Assembly (NCBI GenBank): GCA_016720395.1
Contig: JADKKR010000010.1
Span: forward strand, 1 to 22,009
DNA from: Geobacteraceae bacterium
Lineage (GTDB): Bacteria > Desulfobacterota > Desulfuromonadia > Geobacterales > Pseudopelobacteraceae
Length of the DNA stretch: 22,009 nucleotides
Direction of reading: 5' to 3'
Shown: in pieces, positions 1 to 8,053 of the stretch
Position numbering within the stretch: the first letter of the stretch is position 1
Layout: each line of letters begins with the position of its first letter
Translations under genes and position numbers: made by a program
The notes under the pieces: generated by a model
Database searches by the model: none
Seen by the model: the letters and a program-made list of their open reading frames with translations, nothing else
Told to the model about the DNA's origin: nothing

Positions 1-1410
1 GAGACGGCTGGCTTCGTCCAACTGCTTTTTCTGCACTTCCAGTTCACTGTTCTGGGCCGACAGTTCGGTTGACTGTGAGGTCAGTTCGGCCTTCCGGGCT
101 TCGAGTTCGCGGTTCTGCCCTTCCATCTGCTCCGAAAACTCCTTGATGGTGCGATAGGCCAGAATCCCCTCAATACGGGAGTTCAGGGTGGCATGGATGG
201 TGTCGATCAAGCGCAGTGCCGATCTGCTGTACACGCCGACTGTCGCCAGGGAGATGAACGCAACCACGTCATTATTCCCGATGGGGATGGTGATGATTTC
301 GCGGGGGATGAATGTGCCGCCGGCCGTGTGGAACAGAAAGCGGGTATCCTCCGGAATGCTCGCGAGGTGCTGGGTGGTGCGGGAGGCAAGCGCCGCACCG
401 AATTCTCCCTCGAAGCTGTCGGCGGCAAGGATGGTCTGGCGCTGTCACCCAGACCGATGGAGACGAAATGGTCATAGGTTTTTTTATCATGGCTGAGCAG
501 ATACACGGCAGCGGTCTGCGAGCCGGTCCGGCCTGCAAGTGCGGCCAGCGTTGACTGGAAGAACACCGTCGCGTCATCTTCACTCAGCATGACCTGCGCG
601 AGGCCGGCGACCTGATCGCTCAAGACGGTGTTCGCCTGAACCGTGTCTGCCAGGCTGTTGAAGGAGGCGGATAACGAGCCGAACTCATTTTGGATTCATA
701 GCTGCTGCGGGCCTCCAGATCGCCTTCCCGAAAGCGGCGGGCGGCAGTGGTCAAATCCTTTAACGGCGTGCGGATATTTCGCAGCAGGATATAGTATATA
801 GTCAGTGATACTATGAGGATGATAACGACCAGCAGGATCAGCTGCCTGTTCAGGGAGCGTTTCATTCCATTGGAAGTGGCATATAAATCGGCCGCTTTTT
901 TTTCGGCAAATGAATCAATTTTCTGGATTTTTTCTAACAACTTGTCTCTATAACCACCGACAGTGCCGGTGGGGAGAACACTCTCCTTCACTTGTTCAAC
1001 TTCTCCGGAAAGTGCCCGTTTGATGTTCACTGCGCTCTGTTTTCCAGTTGATGTAGGCGGTGTATGCTTCATCTACATCTGTGCGAGGCCCTAAATAGTG
1101 GTTGCGCAAGACATCAAACCTTTGAACGGCATCGGCGGAAGAGACTTCCATGTTTTGAATGGCGGCCTGTTTTTCCCGAGCATTCTGTGCCAGCAGAAGA
1201 TCTCATGCCCAGGCGCATTTTCAGGATATCTCCTCTGAGTTCGCCGATCGCGTTGCTGACTTTTGGCGGGTGATTGTGCATGGTTTCGGTTTGCTGGTGA
1301 ATCAGTCCATTCTGGATGTAGGAGACTGTACCCAATATGATGACGAACAGCAGCAGCAGGCCGAATCCGAGTCTGAGCTGGGAGGAAATTTTGAGGTTTT
1401 TCAGGTTCAT
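1..1410 (-). pseudogene. 4HB-HAMP-GAF sensor, probably a histidine kinase (N-terminal part, frameshifted, cut by window edge)
   Basis: Membrane sensor whose kinase core would lie beyond the left edge. The start ATG (1408-1410) overlaps the CheR-like stop as ATGA and has AAAGGAA upstream. In order I see a first membrane helix (LGFGLLLLFVIILGTVSYI), a periplasmic four-helix-bundle-like segment, a second membrane helix (LILLVVIILIVSLTIYYILL), a HAMP segment, a GAF-like domain (around 650-250) and a Gln/Glu-rich coiled coil ending in EVQKKQLDEASRL at the edge. That coiled coil normally precedes a HisKA domain in hybrid kinases, so kinase identity is inferred. The frame must be changed near 1205, 1040, 694 and 446. 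Conceptual joining across them gives a continuous, sensible protein. At 694 a run of A seems one base short. These are either sequencing errors or real inactivation. Coupling to a CheR-like enzyme suggests methylation-linked or chemotaxis-like signalling. Confidence 0.72.
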
Positions 1411-2234
1411 GGTGTGTTCCTTTTAAAGATCGCCGATGGGGGAAACAGCTCCTGATAATGATATCTCTTGATGATGTCCCGCTCTGTTTCGCCGGTCACC
1501 AGATAACCGCCGGCTGTCAGACAGTGGCCGATTTTTGCGAGAATGGTGGCCCGGAACGGCTCTTGATAATAAAAAAGCAGGTTGGCACAGACCACCAGGT
1601 CGAAGTCGCCGAAGATGCTGGCGGATGGGCAGCCGATGCCGTCACGGAACAGATCGAAGGTGGAGAATTCGATATTCTTTTTCAGTTCAGGCAGCACCGC
1701 ATACCGGTCCCCCTCTCTGCGGAACCACCTCCCGGCGCGTTTCAGGTTTACGTTGTTCAACGCGGCCGCCGCATATTCCCCTCTCATCGCCTCCTGCACC
1801 TGCGCTTCGGAGACATCGGTGGCGAATATCCGATAGGCAAGTTTCTCTTTACCGGCGACCAGTTCTTCGAGCAGCATGGCCAGGCTGTATGCTTCCTGAC
1901 CTCCGGCGCAGGCGGCCGCCCAGACCCGGATCTCGTGCCGCCGGGAGCTTGTCCGCTGCAGCGCCACTGCCGGCAGAACCATTCGTTCGAGCACCGCACA
2001 GGTCAGCGGGTTGCGGAAAAACAGGCTGTAGCTGATCTGGAGGGCATCAACAAAAGCCGTGCACTCCTTCCGGTCCCGCTCAAGAATCGCGCAATACTCC
2101 TCGGCCGAGTCGCAGCCATTTTCATTCATCCGTTTCTGAAGAGATGATTCGAGAAACGAAATCTCGTATTTTGAAATGTCAATGCCCTGTGATTGCAGAA
2201 TGGTTTCGGTACACTGCCTGATGATAGTTCTCAC
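1407..2234 (-). CDS. CheR-like SAM-dependent methyltransferase
   Basis: Single-domain CheR-type protein, 275 residues. The family transfers methyl groups from S-adenosylmethionine to glutamates of chemoreceptors. Visible motifs are YSLFFRNPL (residues 70-77, the CheR 'FFR' motif), the SAM loop RVWAAACAGGQEAYSLAM (103-120), IFATDVSEAQ (137-145, Asp140 as ribose-binding acid) and FDLVVCANLLFYY (211-223). The SAM loop lacks the usual SxGCSxGEE residues, and the late motif has CAN where CRN is usual, so this is a divergent member. I chose GTG at 2232-2234 because AAGGGG lies seven bases upstream. An ATG at 2285 is also in frame but would translate the tail of the preceding chimera in another frame. 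The stop overlaps the next gene as ATGA, implying translational coupling with the membrane sensor, its likely partner. No CheB is visible. Confidence 0.85.
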   Translation of the reverse strand: MRTIIRQCTETILQSQGIDISKYEISFLESSLQKRMNENGCDSAEEYCAILERDRKECTAFVDALQISYSLFFRNPLTCAVLERMVLPAVALQRTSSRRHEIRVWAAACAGGQEAYSLAMLLEELVAGKEKLAYRIFATDVSEAQVQEAMRGEYAAAALNNVNLKRAGRWFRREGDRYAVLPELKKNIEFSTFDLFRDGIGCPSASIFGDFDLVVCANLLFYYQEPFRATILAKIGHCLTAGGYLVTGETERDIIKRYHYQELFPPSAIFKRNTP

Positions 2235-2245
2235 GTAAGCACCCC

Positions 2246-2560
2246 TTAAACTTTCATCGTCCCCGGCAGGGTAAAGTAAAAACATACTCCCTGACCCTTA
2301 TTCGTCAGTGTTTTTTGCACGTTCTGCACGTCGGCATTCAGTGATTTCATGCCGCTTCCGTACAGTCGACATGCCAGGCTGAACTGTTCGGCGTGGTTGT
2401 CTTCTTCCTGTGCCGTTTTGGTCCACAAATCAGCTGCTGCGGGGTTGTCAGCATAGAGCTGCGCAAAATACCGGTACATCCCGGCACAGGTCTCCTCGAT
2501 TGCCAGGCAGATGTTGAGAATATATACCTCACCGATCCTTAATCTTGCCTTTGCATCCAC
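2246..2560 (-). pseudogene. In-frame chimera: N-terminal half of ferritin-like protein fused to histidine-kinase C-terminal tail
   Basis: An open frame of 104 residues starting at GTG 2558-2560, with GGAGGG just upstream, the same start arrangement as the intact ferritin-like gene near 19014. Residues 1-86 or so match that paralogue, including EETCAGMYRYFAQLYADN and the diiron-type AQEEDNHAEQF, but helices three and four are missing. After LTN (junction near 2300) the sequence becomes GQGVCFYFTLPGTMKV, the end of a histidine-kinase ATPase domain. Nucleotide similarity to the paralogue stops at exactly that point. The simplest reading is an internal deletion in a former ferritin-B12-kinase module. 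The tail resembles the end of HK6 (FTLPGAMMGDG). With only half the diiron ligands it is probably a remnant, though it remains open and has a good ribosome site. An assembly chimera is possible. Confidence 0.8.
2301..2500. repeat. Dispersed repeat copy A (5' half of ferritin-like gene)
   Basis: About 200 bases aligning without gaps to 18751-18950, with roughly 20 mismatches by eye. The part at 2341-2500 differs at only about ten positions. Similarity ends abruptly at 2300, the chimera junction, and fades beyond 2500. Confidence 0.85.
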
Positions 2561-2599
2561 GAGATCCCTCCAGGTGTCATGTCGTTTCACGGGTCCTGG

Positions 2600-3442
2600 T
2601 CAGAAGAAATCGTATTTCTGATCGTTGTACCGGAAGGCACGCTTGACCCTCGAGATCAGCGTTATGCTGTTGATCGGTTTGGGTATGTAATCAAAAAAAC
2701 CGGTGTCAAATACCTTCATCTCTTCTTCGGGGGTCAGTTTCCCACTCATGAGAATAACCGGAACAGACTGGATTTCCGGAATTGTCCTGATGGATGCAAG
2801 CAGGGAAAACCCGTCGAATTTCGGCATGACCTTGTCGGTGAGGATCACATGAGGCTTTTCGCTGATTACCGCTTTAAAGCCTTCCAGTCCGTCATCGGCA
2901 ACCAGAACGTTATAATCGGCCGCAGCCAGAACGTCCCTCACATGAGTCTGGGTGACCCGTTCATCATCAACAACCAGGACGGTATTCCTGGCCGGTTCCT
3001 GTACCGTCTTCCCGAGATAGAATTTGCAGATCGCCGCATAGATATCATTCTTCGTTGCTACGCGCACGGAAATGCGCAAACCGGAATTTACCGCCAGGGT
3101 CTCAACAATTTTCATCCTGGTTGGATCCGCAATCGCAAGCAGCAGGTTGCCGCCGGCCACCTTGAGCGGAAAAATGAGGTTCTGCAGGGCCACTTCGCAC
3201 GTGACGGTCTGAAGCACTTCCGGCGGATAGCTGAATGTGGTCAGCTTTGATACCATTTTCAGGTCGTATTGTTGTGCCAGTGCTGAGGCCAGTTCATCAT
3301 CTGTGACCAGCTGCAGCTTTTCCAGCGTCCAACCGAAGCGTTTATTGTATTTCTGCGAGAGAGCAAGTGCACGGGCAACGGTCTTGGGGGAAAGAGTCCC
3401 GTTCTGAATCAGGATATGTCCGATGTGTTTCCATTGTTCCAT
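2600..3442 (-). CDS. MshEN-like (GspE N-terminal) domain fused to response-regulator receiver
   Basis: A 280-residue two-domain protein. Residues 5-140 resemble the N-terminal domain of type II secretion/MSHA ATPases. Two tandem 24-residue motifs are visible, HIGHILIQNG... (from residue 6) and RFGWTLEKLQ... (35-58), separated by five residues as in the MshEN cyclic-di-GMP-binding module. Position 1 of the first is His rather than Arg, and the motif Gly of the second is Gln, so binding is uncertain. Residues 153-272 are a complete receiver: Asp159/Asp160, phospho-acceptor Asp203 in LTDKVMP, Ser233 and Lys255. There is no DNA-binding or enzymatic output domain. The ATG has GGGGGAGG upstream. 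The gene follows HK1 by 38 bases, so HK1 is its most likely phosphodonor. It may join phosphorylation and cyclic-di-GMP signals, acting through protein contacts (inference). Confidence 0.85.
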   Translation of the reverse strand: MEQWKHIGHILIQNGTLSPKTVARALALSQKYNKRFGWTLEKLQLVTDDELASALAQQYDLKMVSKLTTFSYPPEVLQTVTCEVALQNLIFPLKVAGGNLLLAIADPTRMKIVETLAVNSGLRISVRVATKNDIYAAICKFYLGKTVQEPARNTVLVVDDERVTQTHVRDVLAAADYNVLVADDGLEGFKAVISEKPHVILTDKVMPKFDGFSLLASIRTIPEIQSVPVILMSGKLTPEEEMKVFDTGFFDYIPKPINSITLISRVKRAFRYNDQKYDFF

Positions 3443-3452
3443 AATTTCCTCC

Positions 3453-3471
3453 CCCGGCAGGTGTCGCCGGG
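3453..3471. other. Small inverted repeat in the HK1 to MshEN-receiver gap
   Basis: CCCGGC and GCCGGG form a six-base stem with a seven-base loop, immediately upstream of the ribosome site of the MshEN-receiver gene and downstream of the HK1 stop. No T-run follows, so it is not a typical terminator. It could modulate translation of the receiver gene or be chance. Confidence 0.3.
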
Positions 3472-3480
3472 AATGTGTTT

Positions 3481-5850
3481 TCAGGCAGGCATCTGCTCCC
3501 GGGTAGAATCGTGAGAGATCGCCCGCGGCAGAGTAAAGCTGAAACAGCTCCCCTGGCCCTGACCCACTGATTCCACCCAGATCCTGCCGTCGTATTTTTC
3601 AACGATGCGCTGGATCATGGAGAGGCCGAGACCCACCCCGGCACTTTTTTGGTTAAGCTTCTCAAAAACTCCAAATATTTTAGTATGATAGGAGGGGTCT
3701 ATTCCGATACCGTTGTCCTTGACGTAGAAGGTCACCCCCCCGGTGTCGTGGCGAAACCCAAGCTCGATCGACGGGATACGGTCATCACCACGGTATTTGA
3801 TCGCGTTTTCGATCAGGTTCTGCCAGATCTGGCAGAGCCGCGCGCGGTCCCCGAACAGTTCCAGATCATTGTCGGGAAGTGTCATATCAATCCTGTGTTG
3901 ATCGATGTCGCCGGCCAGTGCACCACATACCTCGCTGAGCAGCTCCCGAAAGGAGACCCGTACCGGCGTGTTTTCCTGGCGGTCGATTCGGGATAATTCC
4001 AGCAGTTCGTCAAGGAGCTCTTTCATCTTGTCGGAGGCGCCGTGGATAAACTGCAGGTCCTGGGATATTCGTTCACGGTCACCATCGTTCACGTCATTCT
4101 CCAGGTATCCCAGGAAGGTCTTTACGGTCACCAGCGGGCTGCGCAGGTCGTGTGAAACGGTGTAGATGAACTGTTCTATTTCGGCGTCCCGCTTTTTCAG
4201 ATTTCCCTCGACCAGCTTGCGTTCGGTGATGTCCTGGATGGTACCGATCAACCTGACAGGTTGATCCTGCTCGTTGATTTCAAGCCGGCCCATGCCGTGG
4301 ACCCAAACCGTCCGGCCATCGACCTCCCGGATGATCCTGTATTCCCTGTTGAAGGGCATGAGTTTCCCAAGCACTTCATCTGACAGGTAATTCGTCATCA
4401 TTTCCCGGTCTTCGGGATGGAGAATTGACTCCCATTCTGACAAAGATCGGTCCAACTTCTTATCGAATCCGAAGATATCGTCCAGAATATCCGAGCTGTT
4501 CCACCTGCCGGTTGCTATATCCAGGGAATAGGTGCCCAGGCCGGCCACGGTTTGAGCATCCCGAAGCAGATTCTCGCTCACCCTCAGCGCGTCCTCCATC
4601 TGTTTACTTTCGGTTATGTCTGCAACGACTCCATGCCACAGGACATCTCCATCCATCTGCGTTTCAGGTGAAGACTCTATGTGCAGCCACCTGACCGTTC
4701 CGTCGACCAGGATCCGACCTTTCCAGTCAAACGGCCGCAGCAGCGAGATCCCTTCTTGATTCAACGCGACAAAACCGGCCCGGTCATCCGGATGAAAATT
4801 GACAAAGAAGTTCTGGGGATTGGCCAGAAGGCTTTCGATACTGCAGTTGACCAGTTCCGACATCCTGGGGCTGACGTAATCCAGCGTGTAGCTTCCTTCC
4901 GGTGTGCTCCGCAGGATGTATATACCGACCGTGATTTTGGAGACCAGGGTGTCATACATATGTTTACTTTGTTGAAGAGACTCTTCGGTCTGTTTTAGAT
5001 CCGTTATGTCATTGGCGTAGATATGTACACCGGTCACCCGGCCTTCTGCATCACGTACACGGGTGTGGACGGAGTGGAACCAGCGGATCCCGATCGGCAG
5101 CTCCACCCGGTCTTCAAATTCGAGAGCCTCTGGAGATTCTACCGTCTTTTTGATGCGCTCCAGGTAGCTCATGCCGGCTTCGTTGCCGAACATCTCGATC
5201 ATGGTACTGCCCAGGTACTGCTGCGGGTCGCCTCCGCCCAGATTGTTGCAGGCCTTCTGGTTGAGCATCAGCAGGCGCCCGTCCAGATCCCAGTGGGCAA
5301 CACCAACGCCGCCGTGCTCGAATATTTCGTTCAGCAGCCGCTCCCGCTCGAAAAGCGCCTCTTCCGCCAGCTTGCGTTCGGTAATATCAACCAGTGACAG
5401 CAGAACCATCTGTTTACCGGGCGTTTCGATTCGGGCGGTCGAGCCGAGCAGAACCACATCCCGGCGCGTACCGTTAAGCAGCAGGGATGTCCGGTACTCT
5501 ATGTCACTATGCCTGGCAGCGGTTTCAAATGTGTCCAGCAATGCCCGCCGCAATGGACAGGATGCACAGTGAGCTCCAAAACCGCAGCCCCGCACATCAT
5601 CCAGTGAATGGATGCAGCCCAGGATCCCGCAGGCCTTATCGGACAGGAATACGGGCGATTCAGGCCAGCCGGTCACTTCCCTGAACTGACGATTGCCGCT
5701 GATGATCCTGCGTTCAGAGTCCAGCAGGCATATGATGAACGGCACGCTGTCATACATGTGCAGGATTTCATCGGCAGCATATAACAGGGCGGCCGGCGGC
5801 ATTCTACTCTCATCACCTGACCGGTCTGACTGCGTATCTTTTTCAGTCAT
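3481..5850 (-). CDS. HK1: four-PAS sensor histidine kinase with Cys-rich PAS
   Basis: A 789-residue kinase without membrane helices, so probably cytoplasmic. Domains are PAS1 (about 22-160), PAS2 (170-290), PAS3 (295-420), PAS4 (425-550), HisKA with phospho-acceptor His567 in YTVSHDLRSPL, and HATPase_c with QNLIENAIKY (N box), DNGIGID (G1), FGVFEKL (F box) and GVGLGL (G2). PAS1 holds five cysteines (74, 79, 89, 95, 98) in a compact loop ending CASC, suggestive of metal, Fe-S or thiol redox sensing, although no cofactor can be proved from sequence. I preferred ATG 5848-5850, preceded by GGGAGCAGGAA, over an upstream in-frame TTG at 5874. The kinase core is closest to HK4 and HK6 within this window. 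No receiver domain is attached. The nearest downstream receiver is the MshEN protein. Confidence 0.92.
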   Translation of the reverse strand: MTEKDTQSDRSGDESRMPPAALLYAADEILHMYDSVPFIICLLDSERRIISGNRQFREVTGWPESPVFLSDKACGILGCIHSLDDVRGCGFGAHCASCPLRRALLDTFETAARHSDIEYRTSLLLNGTRRDVVLLGSTARIETPGKQMVLLSLVDITERKLAEEALFERERLLNEIFEHGGVGVAHWDLDGRLLMLNQKACNNLGGGDPQQYLGSTMIEMFGNEAGMSYLERIKKTVESPEALEFEDRVELPIGIRWFHSVHTRVRDAEGRVTGVHIYANDITDLKQTEESLQQSKHMYDTLVSKITVGIYILRSTPEGSYTLDYVSPRMSELVNCSIESLLANPQNFFVNFHPDDRAGFVALNQEGISLLRPFDWKGRILVDGTVRWLHIESSPETQMDGDVLWHGVVADITESKQMEDALRVSENLLRDAQTVAGLGTYSLDIATGRWNSSDILDDIFGFDKKLDRSLSEWESILHPEDREMMTNYLSDEVLGKLMPFNREYRIIREVDGRTVWVHGMGRLEINEQDQPVRLIGTIQDITERKLVEGNLKKRDAEIEQFIYTVSHDLRSPLVTVKTFLGYLENDVNDGDRERISQDLQFIHGASDKMKELLDELLELSRIDRQENTPVRVSFRELLSEVCGALAGDIDQHRIDMTLPDNDLELFGDRARLCQIWQNLIENAIKYRGDDRIPSIELGFRHDTGGVTFYVKDNGIGIDPSYHTKIFGVFEKLNQKSAGVGLGLSMIQRIVEKYDGRIWVESVGQGQGSCFSFTLPRAISHDSTREQMPA

Positions 5851-5936
5851 TTCCTGCTCCCTTCCAAGCCTCAAATTTACTGCAGGCCTTCACCTGTCTA
5901 CGTACCCGAAGCGCTGACACGCCGCGACGCTATTGC

Positions 5937-6377
5937 TCACCAGGGTTGTTTGTTCCAGGCCAGCCAGTAAAAACCCAGATCTCTCATCAGGCTGGTGAAT
6001 TCAAGAAAATCTATCGGTTTTGTCAGGAAACTGTTGGCGCCGAACTCATAGGCTTTCGTCAAATCCTGCTCGGCATCCGATGTGGTCAGGACGACCACCG
6101 GTATTGGCTTGAGCCCGGCATTCGCCTTTATCTCCCTGAGCACCTCCAGCCCGTCAATCTTCGGCAGACGCAGATCGAGCAGTATCAGGTTCGGCAGCGG
6201 ATACGTCATTCGGTCGGCATACGGACCATTCCCACTGAGATAATCAAGGGCTGCCTGACCATCTTCGACATGGAGGATCCTGTTTGCCACCTTGAAATCA
6301 CCCAGGCTGCGCATGACCAGCACGGCATGATCGGGGTTGTCCTCTACCAGAAGTATTGTCAATGCCTGACCGTTCAT
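5937..6377 (-). CDS. Rcp1-like single-domain response regulator
   Basis: A 146-residue stand-alone receiver beginning MNGQALTILLVEDNPDH. Conserved receiver residues are Glu12/Asp13, phospho-acceptor Asp68 in LILLDLRLPKIDG, Thr98 and Lys120 in FLTKPID. The long loop before the phospho-site and the overall pattern are typical of Rcp1-type regulators, which usually partner phytochrome-style kinases with SHDLKSPL-type HisKA domains. The start ATG (6375-6377) overlaps the HK2 stop as ATGA, and GGGAGG lies inside the HK2 end, so translation is very probably coupled to HK2, making HK2 the cognate kinase by context. An in-frame upstream start at 6422 would only extend into HK2 and is rejected. There is no output domain. 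It presumably acts by binding other proteins or as a phosphate shuttle in a relay. Confidence 0.93.
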   Translation of the reverse strand: MNGQALTILLVEDNPDHAVLVMRSLGDFKVANRILHVEDGQAALDYLSGNGPYADRMTYPLPNLILLDLRLPKIDGLEVLREIKANAGLKPIPVVVLTTSDAEQDLTKAYEFGANSFLTKPIDFLEFTSLMRDLGFYWLAWNKQPW

Positions 6378-7989
6378 GTTTGTTCCTCCCGAGCGTTTTT
6401 CTGTTGTGGGACCCAGAAACAAAATCTACTCCCTTTTCCGACACCTTCCGACTCCACCCAGACCTGGCCGCCATGGACCTCGATGATGCGCTTGACGATC
6501 GCCAGGCCGATGCCGGTGCCTTCACTGTCGGTCTTCAGCTTGTTGAAGAGGCCGAAGATGACCTGATGGTATTTCGGATCGATGCCGATACCGTTATCCT
6601 GAACATAGAAAATGCTTTTCCCGGCATCCTCGCGCACTCCGACCCGTATGTGCGGACTGCCCTGCTCTTTACGGTGGTTGCAGGCATTCTCCACCAGATT
6701 CTGGAGCACCTCGAACATGCGCTGACGATCGCAGAACACCGTCGGCAGGCCCGGCTGCACATCCACCGCTGCAGAACTGTTTTTCAGCGGCCCCTCCAGG
6801 TGCGCCAGCACCTCGTTGACCAGTTCGTTCATGTCGACCGGTTCGGGTGTGTGAATGACCCGGCCGATGCGCGAGAGTTCCAGCAGGTCGTTCAAAAGGT
6901 TCTGCATCTTGTCCGCTGCCTTGCAGATGCGCGTCAGGTCGCCGGCCATGTTTTCATGGCTGCCCTCCGCAAGTTCGCGTTCCAGGGCACCCGCAAAACC
7001 CTTGATGGTGATCAGCGGACTTTTCAGGTCGTGGGATACGGTATAGGTGAAGCGCTCCAACTCGGAAACTTTCTGTTTCAGTTCGTCTTCCGCCCGCCTG
7101 CGTTCTGAAATCTTCCAGACGGCATCCATCAGCAGGGTCAATTGAAAGATGTCGCTATCGTCATAATCGGTCCCCTTGTTTGCCATGCCGATCACGGCCA
7201 CGATACGCCCGCTGTCAAACAGGGGGATCGAGAGAAAGCGCTGCAGCGGCACGTGCCCTTCCGGATAGCCGCGTTTCAGGGGGTGCGCGGCCTGAAAATC
7301 GTTGACCATAAGCGGTTTACCCTGGCGCACGACCTCTCCCCAGATTCCGGTTTTATCCAGATCATAGAGGGTCTGCGGGTCAACGACGCTGCACTCCTTC
7401 ATGACGTCCAGCGACCAGGAATTCAGAATGAACTGCCGCTTCTGATCATCATAAAAATAGATGTAGCCGAAGCGGCTGTCAGTCATCTCGATGGCCTCTG
7501 CCAGGGCAAAATCGAGCAGGTCCTGGTTGTCCCTGGCTTCGTACTGGAACACGCTCAGCAGGCGCTGCATGCGATCCTTGCTGAGCTGCAGCCGGGCATT
7601 GAGATCCTTGATCTCCTGCGAGCTTTTTGCCAGGCTCGGCATCTCGATAGCCACCGGTATTTTGGGAATGAACATCAGCGCCGCCACCGTCGAAATAGCG
7701 GCCGTCAGAGCCTTTACGTACCCTTCCGGCCAGTAATCCGGCACATAGACGGTGTAGGCCGCAAAAAATGGGTGGTTCCGCAGGCCAGGATAAACAGCGC
7801 AAAAAAGAGAAAAACCATCACAAAGGGCATGTCTCTGCGCTTGACATAGAAATATGCCATGGCACCGGCGATGGAATAGTATGCCAGACCGGTCAGTATG
7901 TCTGATGCGACATGCAGCCAGACCAATCCCGGCTCCCAGGAAAAGCAGAAACCGTGGGCCATATAATCGCTGATCATGGTGTGGTTCAT
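6374..7989 (-). CDS. HK2: ethylene-receptor-like membrane domain, GAF, histidine kinase (one frameshift)
   Basis: About 538 residues after correcting one indel. Residues 1-115 are a three-helix membrane domain like the ethylene-binding domain of plant ETR1 and its bacterial relatives: WLHVASD (Asp30), LAYYSI (Tyr37), and LACGTTHF with Cys70 and His74. The spacings D-7-Y, D-40-C and C-4-H match ETR1 Asp25, Tyr32, Cys65 and His69, the Cu(I)/ethylene site. A GAF domain follows (about 155-300), as in plant receptors, then HisKA with His320 in YTVSHDLKSPL and HATPase with QNLVENA, DNGIGID and GTGIGLAI. The frame shifts within an A6 run at 7763-7768 (T6 on the coding strand). One more T restores CGTTHFFAAYTV and the third helix. 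ATG 7987-7989 has a GGAG-type site upstream. Ethylene binding itself is unproved; related bacterial domains may sense other ligands. Confidence 0.87.
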
Positions 7990-8053
7990 CCGTCTCCATC
8001 CCTCATCGTTTGTTCCGTGCAGGTATCAGCCGCAGCCAAGGCCCGGGCCGGAT

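Noticed and set aside
2246..2590. ATG at 2590 as start of the ferritin chimera
   Set aside because: GTG at 2560 has a strong ribosome site and matches the start of the paralogue at 19014. The extra residues have no counterpart.
3481..5874. TTG at 5874 as start of HK1
   Set aside because: The ATG at 5850 is better placed behind GGGAG, and the extra eight residues are not domain sequence.
8040..8049. GGCCCGGGCC palindrome in the HK3-HK2 gap
   Set aside because: It has no loop and no T-run, so not a terminator; a short GC palindrome is expected by chance in GC-rich DNA.
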